From positions 124,001 to 188,000 of the forward strand of contig NZ_CP154625.1 in NCBI RefSeq assembly GCF_051148895.1: a DNA stretch of 64,000 bases. The letters run 5' to 3'. Positions within the stretch are counted from its first letter, which is position 1; each line of letters starts with the position of its first letter. Made by a program: the position numbers and the translations under genes. This DNA comes from Terrisporobacter vanillatitrophus (GTDB taxonomy: Bacteria; Bacillota; Clostridia; Peptostreptococcales; Peptostreptococcaceae). This document shows positions 14,226 to 22,899 of this stretch, in pieces. The notes beneath the pieces were generated by a model. It made no database searches, had not been told where the DNA came from, and saw only the letters and a list, made by a program, of their open reading frames with translations.

Positions 14226-15656
14226 TTATAAGCGTTTTTTTGAATCTAGCAAGTCAGATTTTAGCGTCCAAAGTTTGTCTGATAAATCAACTTTATACTT
14301 TTTATGGTTAGAAAACCTTTTATAAGCATCCCAAAGAGTATTAAATTGATCATTAACATATTTTTTAACTTCGTTTACGCTTTTAGAAGCGTATTTACAT
14401 TCACCATTTTTAAATAGTGGTTTTTGAAGTTCTTTTATTGTGTAGTTGTGGAAAGTTATATGCTTCCAAGTATATGTAGGGTCAAAGATTGTTAATGGTT
14501 TATTTGTATCGATTTTTTCGTCATGAAGCATGATTAAATCAGCTTCAGCCATATTATCTTCATTATATATTCTTACCACTTTTTTAAATCCTGGATTATT
14601 TATTTTTTCTGGTTCTTCAGAAACTTTTATTTTAGGAACTAGTGTATCACCATCATAAGAACCAGCCAATTTGTAAACTCCTCCTAAAGATGGAGATTCA
14701 GCCGATGTAATTAATTTTGTACCAACACCCCAAGAGTTTATCGCTGCACCACTTGATTTTAGGCTGGCAATAGTATACTCATCTAAATCATTGGAAGCAG
14801 TATAAGATAAATCAGTATAACCAGCTTCTTCAAATAATTTTTTTGCTTCTACAGATAAGTATTGTAAATCTCCAGAGTCTATTCTAATTCCCATTGGCTT
14901 ATGACCCTTAGCTTTTAGTTCATCAAATACTTTTATAGCATTTGGAACACCACTTTTTAGGACATCATATGTATCAACTAACAATAAACATTTGTCTGGA
15001 TAAACATCAGCATAAGCGCGGAAAGATTCTAATTCATTGTCAAATTTTTGAACCCAGCTATGAGCTTGAGTTCCAACAACTGGTATGTTAAACATTTTCC
15101 CGGCTAATACATTGGCAGTTCCAGTACATCCTCCTATTACAGCAGCTCTTGCTCCATAAGTACCTGCATCTGGTCCCTGAGCACGTCTAAGACCAAATTC
15201 AAAAACAGGATCACCATCAGCAGCATAGCAAACTCTAGAAGCTTTAGTAGCAATTAGTGATTGAAAATTCACTATTGTAAGTAAAGCAGTTTCTATTAAC
15301 TGAGCTTGGTATAAAGGTGCTTTAACTGTTATTACAGGCTCTTTTGGAAACATTATAGTTCCTTCTTCTACAGCATATATATCTCCAGTAAATTTGAAAT
15401 CTTTTAAAAAGTCTAAGAATTTATCAGAAAATAAATCTAGGCTTTTTAAATATTTTAAGTCATCATCTGAAAAATGAAGATCATTTATGTATTCTACTAA
15501 TTGTTCTATGCCGCAAATAATAGTATATCCACCATTACAAGCATTTTTCCTGAAGAACATATCAAATACTACTATGTCTTCATGAATATTCTTCTCGTAG
15601 TATCCATTTAACATAGTTAATTGGTACAAATCAGTAAGAAGTGTTAAATTTCTCAT
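14226..15656 (-). CDS. pncB: nicotinate phosphoribosyltransferase
   Basis: 476 aa, NAD salvage (nicotinate + PRPP + ATP to nicotinate mononucleotide). It starts MRNLTLLTDLYQLTM, typical of the family. EFGLRRAQ is at 153-160, and H199 in GTQAHS matches the histidine phosphorylated during catalysis. The open frame continues to 15773, but AAGGAGAAATACC directly before the ATG at 15656 fixes the start; the extra 39 residues are hydrophobic and unlike the family. This two-gene minus-strand block interrupts the otherwise co-directional region. Confidence 0.92.
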   Translation of the reverse strand: MRNLTLLTDLYQLTMLNGYYEKNIHEDIVVFDMFFRKNACNGGYTIICGIEQLVEYINDLHFSDDDLKYLKSLDLFSDKFLDFLKDFKFTGDIYAVEEGTIMFPKEPVITVKAPLYQAQLIETALLTIVNFQSLIATKASRVCYAADGDPVFEFGLRRAQGPDAGTYGARAAVIGGCTGTANVLAGKMFNIPVVGTQAHSWVQKFDNELESFRAYADVYPDKCLLLVDTYDVLKSGVPNAIKVFDELKAKGHKPMGIRIDSGDLQYLSVEAKKLFEEAGYTDLSYTASNDLDEYTIASLKSSGAAINSWGVGTKLITSAESPSLGGVYKLAGSYDGDTLVPKIKVSEEPEKINNPGFKKVVRIYNEDNMAEADLIMLHDEKIDTNKPLTIFDPTYTWKHITFHNYTIKELQKPLFKNGECKYASKSVNEVKKYVNDQFNTLWDAYKRFSNHKKYKVDLSDKLWTLKSDLLDSKKRL

Positions 15657-15819
15657 GGTATTTCTCCTTAAACATTTAAATAAATTAAAAAACCTTATAC
15701 TTATACTAAAACATAATATACCCCAACTTTCAAGCATAAAGTATATGTAGAGTATTATAAAATAAGACATCATTTATTTTAAGTATACATCATAAAATGG
15801 TTTAAAGGAGGAGATTCAT

Positions 15820-16395
15820 ATTAATAAATTATGGTTTTATATGATAGCCCTAGGCATAGTGGGGAGTATATGTTTTAACAATTTACCAGAAACAAATCAA
15901 GCAATACTAAATGAGGGGACAAGAGCTATTGAATTTGCTATAACATTGGCTAGTGTAATGGCACTTTGGATGGGAATAATGAATATTGCAAAAGACTCGG
16001 GGATGATAGATAAAATAGCGGATAAAATGAGTCCTTTAATGAAAAAATTGTTTCCTACTGTTCCTAAAAATCACAAAGCTATGTCTTACATGGTTATGAA
16101 CATGGTATTAAATATGTTGGGGGCAGGAAATGGAGCAACGGCCTTTGGATTAAAAGCCATGAGTGAATTACAAACATTAAATCCAAATAAGAAAAAGGCC
16201 TCTCCTGATATGATAATGTTTCTAGTTATTAATATTTCATCTATACAATTAATTCCTTTTACTATGTTAAAAATAAGAATAGATGCAGGCAGTGCAAATC
16301 CTAATTCTATAATTTTAACCACTTTATTTGCAACAATTATATCCACAATAGTTGGAGTTGTAGGTTGTAAATTATTACAAAGGAGGTATAGATAA
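15820..16395 (+). CDS. spmA: spore maturation protein A (probable ATT start)
   Basis: 191 aa inner-membrane protein with the nucleoside-recognition (Gate) fold. Together with SpmB it is needed for normal spore-core dehydration. The first in-frame ATG is at 15841, but it has no ribosome-binding site close by. AGGAGG at 15807-15812 is spaced correctly for an in-frame ATT at 15820, giving INKLWFYMIALGIV, which completes the first membrane helix and resembles the usual SpmA N-terminus. It overlaps spmB by one base (TAATG). Confidence 0.85.
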   Translation: MNKLWFYMIALGIVGSICFNNLPETNQAILNEGTRAIEFAITLASVMALWMGIMNIAKDSGMIDKIADKMSPLMKKLFPTVPKNHKAMSYMVMNMVLNMLGAGNGATAFGLKAMSELQTLNPNKKKASPDMIMFLVINISSIQLIPFTMLKIRIDAGSANPNSIILTTLFATIISTIVGVVGCKLLQRRYR

Positions 16396-16919
16396 TGTTA
16401 GATTATTTTTCTAATATAGCCATACCTGTAATAATTTTATTTATTGTTATCTATGGTAAGAAACAAAATATAGATATATATGAAAGTTTTATAAATGGAG
16501 CTATAGAAGGATTAAAAACTGCATGGAACATATTGCCATACATAATAGGGATATTTTTAGCTATTGGAATTTTTAAATCTGGCAGAGGAATAGAAGTTTT
16601 GGAATACATATTTTCACCTGTGGCCCAAATATTAAATATACCAAAAGAATTAATAGGACTTATAATCGTAAAGCCTTTATCTGGAAGTGGGGCCTTAGGA
16701 GTGTATGCCGAATTAATTCAAAGAGTGGGAATTGATTCTCTTACAGAACAAATGGGATCTACTATGGTTGGAGCATCAGAAACAATTTTTTATACAATGG
16801 CTATTTATTATGGTAGTTTAAAAATAAAAGATACAGGATATACTTTATTTTGTGCATTGTTATGTCATGTAGCCGGTGTACTAGCTTCTGTGTATATTTG
16901 TTATTTTTTCCTTACATAG
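16395..16919 (+). CDS. spmB: spore maturation protein B
   Basis: 174 aa with five or so hydrophobic segments and the Gate-domain motif PLSGSGALGVYAE, followed by GASETIFY. It works with SpmA. The RBS AGGAGG is within the last codons of spmA, and the stop and start overlap, so the pair is translationally coupled. Confidence 0.92.
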   Translation: MLDYFSNIAIPVIILFIVIYGKKQNIDIYESFINGAIEGLKTAWNILPYIIGIFLAIGIFKSGRGIEVLEYIFSPVAQILNIPKELIGLIIVKPLSGSGALGVYAELIQRVGIDSLTEQMGSTMVGASETIFYTMAIYYGSLKIKDTGYTLFCALLCHVAGVLASVYICYFFLT

Positions 16920-16929
16920 AGGATAATTG

Positions 16930-16958
16930 TTGACAATAAAATATAAATTTACTAAAAT
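16930..16958 (+). promoter_or_regulatory. promoter of T-box-metG
   Basis: TTGACA (16930-16935), 17-bp spacer, TAAAAT (16953-16958). It is the only strong sigma-A promoter between spmB and metG and gives a leader of about 460 nt. Confidence 0.75.
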
Positions 16959-17119
16959 TAAAAACATAGTATTAAAAATTCACAAGGTTTATATGGACAA
17001 CGGTATATCCTTGATATAGCTTGGGATAAATTTATTGATTAAAAGAATTAATTAATATTTGTATCAAAAATTCGATTTTGAGAATAATATTTAATACATA
17101 TTTAAAAATTAAATATAAA

Positions 17120-17390
17120 ATAAAAGCTGAGAAGAGAAGAGTAAGTAAGGATTTTTTCTATAGAGAGCTAGGTTAGGTGAAAGCTAGTGCTAAAAGAATT
17201 ACTGAAGATGGCCTTGGAGCTTTTTATCCGAAATAGTTTAGGATAAAACATTTAGACATGTTACAGTCTACTAAGATATCTATTGTGAAAATAGTGTTTT
17301 AAGCAATGTAAATTTTTCATGATAAATAAATTAGGGTGGTACCGCGAATAATCTCGCCCCTATGGACTCCATAGTGGCGAGTTTTTTATT
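17120..17390 (+). ncRNA. T-box leader, methionine
   Basis: The T-box core AGGGTGGTACCGCG is at 17333-17346. Stem I has the expected AGAGAGCTAGG...GGTGAAAGCTAG distal part (17163-17185). The likely specifier codon is ATG at 17208-17210, followed by a purine. Uncharged tRNA-Met should stabilise the antiterminator and allow metG expression. Confidence 0.9.
17353..17387 (+). terminator. T-box-controlled terminator of metG
   Basis: CTCGCC...GGCGAG with an inner CTATGG/CCATAG stem, then six T. The T-box sequence immediately upstream can pair with part of the 5' side to form the alternative antiterminator. Confidence 0.88.
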
Positions 17391-17423
17391 TATAAAAATT
17401 ATGCACAAGAGGAGGAAACAAAA

Positions 17424-19367
17424 ATGACTAAACCAACATTTTATATAACTACGCCTATATACTATCCAAGTGGTAGACTACACATAGGCCATACTTATAC
17501 TACTGTGGCAACTGATGCTATGGCTAGATTTAAAAGATTTTGTGGTTATGATGTAAAATTCTTAACAGGAACAGATGAGCACGGTGAAAAAATTCAAAAA
17601 AAAGCTATAGAACAAGGTGTAAGTGAGATAGAATACTTAGACGAAATGATAGCTGGAATAAAAGATTTATGGAAGACTATGGACATATCTTATGATGATT
17701 TTATAAGAACTACAGAAGATAGACATAAGATTATAATACAAAAAATATTCACTAAATTATATGAACAAGGAGACATATACAAAGGTGAATATGAAGGAAG
17801 ATACTGTACTCCATGTGAAAGTTTCTGGACGGAATCTCAATTGTTAGAAGGAGACAAATGCCCAGATTGTGGTAGAGAAACTTACTTAGCTAAAGAAGAA
17901 GCTTACTTCTTTAAATTATCTAAATACGAAGATAGATTAAGAGAATTATTCCAAAATCCTAACTTCTGTTTCCCAGAATCAAGAAAAAATGAAATGGTTG
18001 CTAACTTCTTAGACAAAGGACTAGAAGATTTATGTGTAACTAGAACTACATTTGACTGGGGTATAAAAGTTCCTTTTGATGAGAAACACGTAATATATGT
18101 TTGGGTAGATGCTTTATGTAACTACATCACAGCATTAGGATACTTATCAGAAAATGATTGTGAAATGAAAAAATATTGGCCAGCAAATATTCAAGTTGTT
18201 GGTAAAGAAATAATGAGATTCCATACAATAATATGGCCAGCATTATTAATGGCTTTAGATTTACCAGTGCCACAGCAAGTATACGGCCATGGATGGATAT
18301 TATTTGGAAATGATAAAATGAGTAAGTCAAAAGGAAATATAGTATATCCTGAGCCAATGATCGAAAGATATGGAATAGATACACTTAAATATTTCTTACT
18401 TAGAGAATTTGCTTTTGGGCAAGACGGAAGCTACACTCATAGAAACTTTGTAACAAGAATAAATACAGATTTAGCTAATGATTTAGGAAACTTAGTGAGT
18501 AGAACTGTATCAATGGTGGAAAAATACAACGATGGTATAATACCGGAAGCTATAGAAGCTACCGAGTTTGATGCAAGTTTAAAAGAGCAAGCTAAATTAT
18601 CAAGAGAAATATTTGAAACTCAAATGAACAAAATGCAGTTCCATGAAGCATTAGAAGGTGCATGGAAATTAGTAAGAAGAACTAACAAGTATATCGACGA
18701 AACTATGCCATGGGCTTTAGCTAAAGACGAAGCTAACAAAGGTAAATTAGATGCAGTATTATACAACTTATGCGAATCTATAAGAATAATAGCTACATTA
18801 ATTAATCCTATAATGAATACAACTGCTAATAAAATATATGACCAAATAGGAATAGCAGGACAAGAAGAATTAACAAACTGGGAAAGTACTAATGAATTTG
18901 GATTAATTAAGCCAGGAATAGAAGTACACAAAGGTCAAGCCTTATTCCCAAGACTAGATATCGAGAAAGAGGTAGCAGAATTGGAAGAATTATTTGCAGA
19001 AAAAGCAGAAACAGTAGAAGAAGTAGCTCCACTAGAGCACAAAGAATTCATAGGAATTGAAGAATTAGACAAAGTAGAATTAAGAGTTGGTAAAATATTA
19101 TCTTGTGAAAAGCATCCAAAAGCTGACAGACTTTTAGTTTCTCAAATTAAATTAGGACCAGAAACTAGACAAATAGTGTCTGGAATAGCTAAATGGTATA
19201 AGCCAGAAGAAATGGTTGGAAAAGAAGTTATAGTAGTATGTAACTTAAAGCCAGTTAAATTAAGAGGTGTTGAATCTCAAGGGATGATATTAGCTGCAGG
19301 AAATGACGGAGACGATTTAATAGTTCCAGTTGCAACTGGAGCAAACGATGGTTGTGAAGTTAGATAA
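17424..19367 (+). CDS. metG: methionyl-tRNA synthetase
   Basis: 647 aa class I synthetase. HIGH is at residues 20-23 and KMSKS at 298-302. Zinc-knuckle cysteines are C128, C131, C146 and C149. A C-terminal EMAP/Trbp111-like tRNA-binding domain starts near 545 (VELRVGKILSCEKHPKADRL), as in the bacterial homodimeric form. RBS GAGGAGGAAA. Expression is controlled by the T-box leader. tatD follows by 12 bases. Confidence 0.97.
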   Translation: MTKPTFYITTPIYYPSGRLHIGHTYTTVATDAMARFKRFCGYDVKFLTGTDEHGEKIQKKAIEQGVSEIEYLDEMIAGIKDLWKTMDISYDDFIRTTEDRHKIIIQKIFTKLYEQGDIYKGEYEGRYCTPCESFWTESQLLEGDKCPDCGRETYLAKEEAYFFKLSKYEDRLRELFQNPNFCFPESRKNEMVANFLDKGLEDLCVTRTTFDWGIKVPFDEKHVIYVWVDALCNYITALGYLSENDCEMKKYWPANIQVVGKEIMRFHTIIWPALLMALDLPVPQQVYGHGWILFGNDKMSKSKGNIVYPEPMIERYGIDTLKYFLLREFAFGQDGSYTHRNFVTRINTDLANDLGNLVSRTVSMVEKYNDGIIPEAIEATEFDASLKEQAKLSREIFETQMNKMQFHEALEGAWKLVRRTNKYIDETMPWALAKDEANKGKLDAVLYNLCESIRIIATLINPIMNTTANKIYDQIGIAGQEELTNWESTNEFGLIKPGIEVHKGQALFPRLDIEKEVAELEELFAEKAETVEEVAPLEHKEFIGIEELDKVELRVGKILSCEKHPKADRLLVSQIKLGPETRQIVSGIAKWYKPEEMVGKEVIVVCNLKPVKLRGVESQGMILAAGNDGDDLIVPVATGANDGCEVR

Positions 19368-19379
19368 GGAGATGTAACT

Positions 19380-20150
19380 ATGTTATTTGACTCACATGCT
19401 CACTTAAATGATGAGAGATTTGATGAAGATAGAGAAGAGTTAATATCTTCTCTTCAAGAAAAAGGTGTAGATTTAGTTGTAAATCCAGGTGCATGTATAG
19501 CAACATCTATTAGCAGTATAGAACTTGCTAAAAAATATGATTTTATATATGCAGCAGTAGGAGTTCATCCTCACGATGTGGGGGAGTTAGATGATACTGC
19601 TATTGATACACTTAAAAAACTAGCAACAGAAAATGAAAAAGTTGTTGCAATAGGAGAAATAGGATTAGATTATTACTATGACAATTCTCCAAGGGAAGTT
19701 CAAAAAGAATGGTTTATAAAGCAAATTGAATTGGCTAATGAATTAAAACTTCCTATAATAATTCATGACAGAGATGCTCATGGAGATACTTTTGAAATAA
19801 TCAAAAAGTATAAAAATCCAGGCATAGGATGTGTGCTACATTGTTATAGTGGAAATGTGGAGTTAGCTAGAGAATATGTGAAGATGGGATGCTATATATC
19901 TTTATCTGGAACAGTTACTTTCAAAAATAATAAAAAAACTAAAGAAGTAGCAAGAGAAATACCTTTAGATAGATTATTTATAGAAACTGATTCTCCATAT
20001 ATGGCACCAACACCACATAGAGGCAAAAGAAATGACCCTTCATTAGTACAGTTTGTAGCTGATACTATAGCTATTGAAAAGGGTGTTTCTTATGAAACAG
20101 TTTGTGAAGCTACTAAAGAAAATGCAAAAAAATTTTTTAATATAAAATAA
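19380..20150 (+). CDS. tatD: TatD family metal-dependent hydrolase
   Basis: 256 aa TIM-barrel metal-dependent DNase (YabD type). The N-terminal DSHAHLND gives the first metal-binding HxH. EIGLDYYY, the IIHDRDAH segment, LHCYSG and the closing ETDSPYMAP supply the other metal ligands. It follows metG directly, as metS-yabD does in B. subtilis, and shares its T-box transcript. Confidence 0.92.
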   Translation: MLFDSHAHLNDERFDEDREELISSLQEKGVDLVVNPGACIATSISSIELAKKYDFIYAAVGVHPHDVGELDDTAIDTLKKLATENEKVVAIGEIGLDYYYDNSPREVQKEWFIKQIELANELKLPIIIHDRDAHGDTFEIIKKYKNPGIGCVLHCYSGNVELAREYVKMGCYISLSGTVTFKNNKKTKEVAREIPLDRLFIETDSPYMAPTPHRGKRNDPSLVQFVADTIAIEKGVSYETVCEATKENAKKFFNIK

Positions 20151-20154
20151 GAAA

Positions 20155-20187
20155 GAGACTTATATCAACTAGATATAAGTCTTTTTT
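20155..20187 (+). terminator. terminator of metG-tatD
   Basis: GACTTATAT/ATATAAGTC stem followed by six T. Confidence 0.85.
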
Positions 20188-20217
20188 ATATATAAATATA
20201 TTTTTAATGTGTACATA

Positions 20218-20260
20218 ATTGTATTAACTGTATAACATATAATTATACAGTTAATACAAT
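20218..20260. promoter_or_regulatory. operator-like inverted repeat of the GntR module
   Basis: An 18-bp perfect inverted repeat (20218-20235 and 20243-20260) around a 7-nt centre. TATAAT at 20238-20243 lies in the centre, so a protein on the repeat would cover a -10 box. GntR/YtrA-type repressors usually bind such sites at their own operon. The first gene starts 20 bases downstream. Confidence 0.65.
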
Positions 20261-20280
20261 TTATATAAAGGGGAGTATTT

Positions 20281-20421
20281 ATGTTTGCTTTATCAGAACG
20301 TTCATTTAAACTAATTAATATTCTTTTAGTAATGTTTGTTCCAATTATTTCAATATTTATTTTTGACGGGGTATTTATAGCTATAAGAAATATAAAAAAT
20401 AAATTTATAAAACACAGATAA
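20281..20421 (+). CDS. small membrane protein, 46 aa
   Basis: ATG at 20281 with RBS AAGGGGAG six to eight bases upstream. The product has one or two hydrophobic segments (KLINILLVMFVPIISIFIF) and a basic C-terminal tail (RNIKNKFIKHR). It lies between the operator-like repeat and the GntR gene, so it is the first gene of the module. I do not recognise the family. Good RBS and placement support translation. Confidence 0.6.
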   Translation: MFALSERSFKLINILLVMFVPIISIFIFDGVFIAIRNIKNKFIKHR

Positions 20422-20432
20422 AAGGAGGGCTT

Positions 20433-20807
20433 ATGAAAGTAATTATTTCAAGTAATTCAGACTTGCCAATATATTTGCAAATCGTAAATCAAATAAAAGA
20501 GCAAATATTAAGTGGCAAAATAGAAGAAAATCAGATGTTGCCTTCTATGAGAGTATTGGCAAAAGAATTAGGTATTAGTTTTATAACTACTAAAAGATCT
20601 TATGAAGAATTAGAAAAACAAGGTTTGATTAATACGGTTCCAGGTAAAGGTTGTTTTGTGTCTCACTTCAATAAGGAACTAGTATATGAAGCTAAAATGA
20701 GGGAAATAGAAGAAAAATTAGAAGAAGCTATAAATTTATCTAATAGTTTAGGATTGTCAAAAGAAGAGCTAATTTCTACGTTAGAAAATCTTTATGAGGG
20801 GGAATAA
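20433..20807 (+). CDS. GntR family regulator, YtrA subfamily
   Basis: 124 aa. The winged helix covers about residues 8-75 (PIYLQIVNQIKEQILSGKI, then LPSMRVLAKELG, then VPGKGCFV). A short C-terminal dimerisation helix pair follows, with no ligand-binding domain, the YtrA layout. RBS AAAGGAGGG. The ABC ATPase starts two bases after its stop, the standard arrangement for YtrA-type regulators that repress an ABC exporter induced by envelope stress. It probably binds the repeat at 20218-20260. Confidence 0.9.
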   Translation: MKVIISSNSDLPIYLQIVNQIKEQILSGKIEENQMLPSMRVLAKELGISFITTKRSYEELEKQGLINTVPGKGCFVSHFNKELVYEAKMREIEEKLEEAINLSNSLGLSKEELISTLENLYEGE

Positions 20808-20808
20808 A

Positions 20809-21651
20809 ATGCTAAGATTAGAAAACATAAGTAAAAAACTTGATAATTTTGAGTTGAAAAATATATCTTTTCATTTAGAGGAGGGATTTATAATGGGTAT
20901 TATAGGTCCAAATGGATCGGGAAAAACAACTTTAATTAAGTTAATAATGAATTTATTACAAGCTGACGAGGGGAAAATTTATTTTCAAGGAAAAGACATA
21001 TCAGAAAACCCTAAAGAGTTTAAAGAAAATATAGGATTTGTTTATGATAATTTATATTTTTATGAAAATCTAAAAGTTAAAGATTTTAAAAATACAGTTT
21101 CATCTTTTTATTCAAAGTTTGATAGTAATAAGTTTGATAACTACTTATTAAAATTTAAAATAGACAAAAATTCAAAAATAAAAAATTTATCTAAAGGCCA
21201 AAATATAAAGCTTATGTTGGCGAATGCTATTTCTCATGATGCTAAAATATTGATATTAGATGAACCAACATCAGGCCTTGATCCTATTTTTAGAAAAGAA
21301 ATGATAGAGATACTTCAGGAAGAATTGGAAAATGGAGATAAGAGTGTTATTATCTCGACTCATATTACACAAGACTTAAGCAGGGCGGCGGATTATATAA
21401 CCTTTATAAATAATGGAGAGATAGTATTTAGTCAAGACAAGGATACTATAAATGAAAGTTATAAAATAATTAAGGGTAGCAAAAAAGAATTAGATAGTCT
21501 AGGAAATGTTCTTATAAATAGAAAAGACACACCTTATTATAGTGAAGGTTTAATTATAGGCAATAATTTAGGTGTGTATAATGATAATATTCAAAATGCA
21601 AGTTTAGAAGACATTATTTACTATTATGGAAAGGAGTTAGGAAATGATTAA
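20809..21651 (+). CDS. ABC transporter ATP-binding protein
   Basis: 280 aa. Walker A GPNGSGKTT, signature LSKGQNIKL, and Walker B ILILDEPTSGLD are all present; LSKGQ is a common variant of LSGGQ. The C-terminal 60 residues are an extension typical of exporters in GntR-led operons. An in-frame ATG at 20794 overlaps the GntR gene, but AGGGGGA fits the ATG at 20809. It overlaps the permease gene by 8 bases. The exported substrate is unknown. Confidence 0.9.
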   Translation: MLRLENISKKLDNFELKNISFHLEEGFIMGIIGPNGSGKTTLIKLIMNLLQADEGKIYFQGKDISENPKEFKENIGFVYDNLYFYENLKVKDFKNTVSSFYSKFDSNKFDNYLLKFKIDKNSKIKNLSKGQNIKLMLANAISHDAKILILDEPTSGLDPIFRKEMIEILQEELENGDKSVIISTHITQDLSRAADYITFINNGEIVFSQDKDTINESYKIIKGSKKELDSLGNVLINRKDTPYYSEGLIIGNNLGVYNDNIQNASLEDIIYYYGKELGND

Positions 21652-22282
21652 TTTACTAAAAAAAGATCTAATTGCTTGCTTTAAAGCAGATATAAAAACA
21701 ATAGTAAAGCTTATAGTAGGTATACTCATATTTTCCTTTATTTTGTTTCCTATAGCATCAATAATGATACCACTTTTTATAAGTTATATATTTATACTTA
21801 GAAGTTTCCATCTAGATGAACTTAATAAGTGCGATTATTTCTTCAATAGCTTACCTATAGAAAAAGAAGATATTGTTTATAGCAAATATATACTTGCTAC
21901 AATAATAATTGTGATTTCTTTTATACTCACATTTTTCTATTCAAAAATTATGAACTATATGTGGGGATTTAATAATTTTAGTATAGATTCAGCATTATCT
22001 ATTTTAAGTATGATTCTTTTTTTAATCTCAATTTTATTTCCAATAATGTTTAAGTATGGATATAGAAAATCGTATGTGCTAATTAATTTAATTATTGCAG
22101 TAATAATAATTGTAAGCATGTTTAGTTTTATGGGTAATGGTGTTGAGTCTGATGCTACAGAAAAAGTATCAACTTTAAAAGATAATAGTTTAATTATAAA
22201 GACTGGAATATCTATGTTTTTATATTTAATTTCAATGAATATTTCAAATAAAATATATACAAAAAAAGAAATAGCAAGTTAA
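21644..22282 (+). CDS. ABC-2 type permease
   Basis: 212 aa with about six hydrophobic segments and no catalytic motif. It fits the ABC-2 permease partner of the upstream ATPase: the N-terminal MINLLKKDLIACFKADIKT and a central NSLPIEKEDIVYSKY are common in this group. It overlaps the ATPase gene, so the two are coupled. Confidence 0.8.
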   Translation: MINLLKKDLIACFKADIKTIVKLIVGILIFSFILFPIASIMIPLFISYIFILRSFHLDELNKCDYFFNSLPIEKEDIVYSKYILATIIIVISFILTFFYSKIMNYMWGFNNFSIDSALSILSMILFLISILFPIMFKYGYRKSYVLINLIIAVIIIVSMFSFMGNGVESDATEKVSTLKDNSLIIKTGISMFLYLISMNISNKIYTKKEIAS

Positions 22283-22297
22283 GTGGGGGATATAAAA

Positions 22298-22816
22298 ATG
22301 AATAAAAAGTTTATAAAAGTTAGTTTAATAATATGTATACCACTAATATTATTACTTGGATTTTTTACTATGCTATCAAATAGTTCTAATTATCTTGATC
22401 AATTAGATAATAGTATTAAAATCACATATAAAGATTATAAGGAAGAAAAATATAATTATGTTGTAAGTGTTATAGTAAAAAATAATTCAAAAAATATAGC
22501 TAGTTTAGGAGAAATGAAGCTTAGTTTTGATTATAATTATGAAGATATAACAGGAAATTTGGGGGAATTTTATATAAGAGGATATGAAAAAGATGCATGG
22601 GATGATAATAAAGTTATGGGTATAGACCCTGGTAAAGAAGAAGAAATTATTTTTAAAATTCCAAAGGGTATTAAAATAGATAAAGAGTATTATAATCTAA
22701 ACAGAATAATAATAGACTATAATGTTAGCTTTTTCAAGTTTAGAACAAGTTCGAAGAGTTTATTTTTAGGAGCGGGACAAATGGGAGGTAGTATAACTCT
22801 AGAGGGAAAATATTAA
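22298..22816 (+). CDS. membrane-anchored extracytoplasmic protein, unknown
   Basis: 172 aa. One N-terminal membrane segment (about residues 7-25) is followed by a soluble domain outside the cell that looks beta-rich, with an Ig-like strand pattern (YVVSVIVKNNSKNIASLGE). A GTG at 22283 is in frame, but GGGGGA before the ATG at 22298 fixes the start. It is last in the GntR-ABC module and may be an accessory subunit. No family recognised. Confidence 0.6.
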   Translation: MNKKFIKVSLIICIPLILLLGFFTMLSNSSNYLDQLDNSIKITYKDYKEEKYNYVVSVIVKNNSKNIASLGEMKLSFDYNYEDITGNLGEFYIRGYEKDAWDDNKVMGIDPGKEEEIIFKIPKGIKIDKEYYNLNRIIIDYNVSFFKFRTSSKSLFLGAGQMGGSITLEGKY

Positions 22817-22831
22817 TTTAACACATTTTTA

Positions 22832-22860
22832 TTGATAACAATTATCAATTGTGGTATTAT
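22832..22860 (+). promoter_or_regulatory. Fur-controlled promoter
   Basis: TTGATA (22832-22837), 17-bp spacer, TATTAT (22855-22860). The first Fur box overlaps the -35 and the spacer; a second lies just downstream of the start of transcription. Confidence 0.75.
22833..22847. promoter_or_regulatory. Fur box 1
   Basis: TGATAACAATTATCA matches the 7-1-7 Fur box TGATAATNATTATCA at all but one position. Confidence 0.8.
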
Positions 22861-22867
22861 ATAATTA

Positions 22868-22882
22868 TGATAATCGTTATCA
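22868..22882. promoter_or_regulatory. Fur box 2
   Basis: TGATAATCGTTATCA matches the 7-1-7 consensus at all but one position and lies between the -10 box and the RBS. Confidence 0.8.
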
Positions 22883-22899
22883 ATAAAGGGGGATGTGTT

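Noticed and set aside
15657..15773. N-terminal extension of nicotinate phosphoribosyltransferase
   Set aside because: The family starts near MRNLTLLTDLYQLT, which has a strong RBS; the upstream residues are unrelated.
20794..20808. Earlier start of the ABC ATPase at 20794
   Set aside because: It would overlap the RBS itself; the ATG at 20809 has AGGGGGA at proper spacing.
22849..22899. Upstream TTG start for the DUF3793 gene
   Set aside because: It lies within the promoter and Fur boxes, and the ATG at 22900 has a proper RBS.
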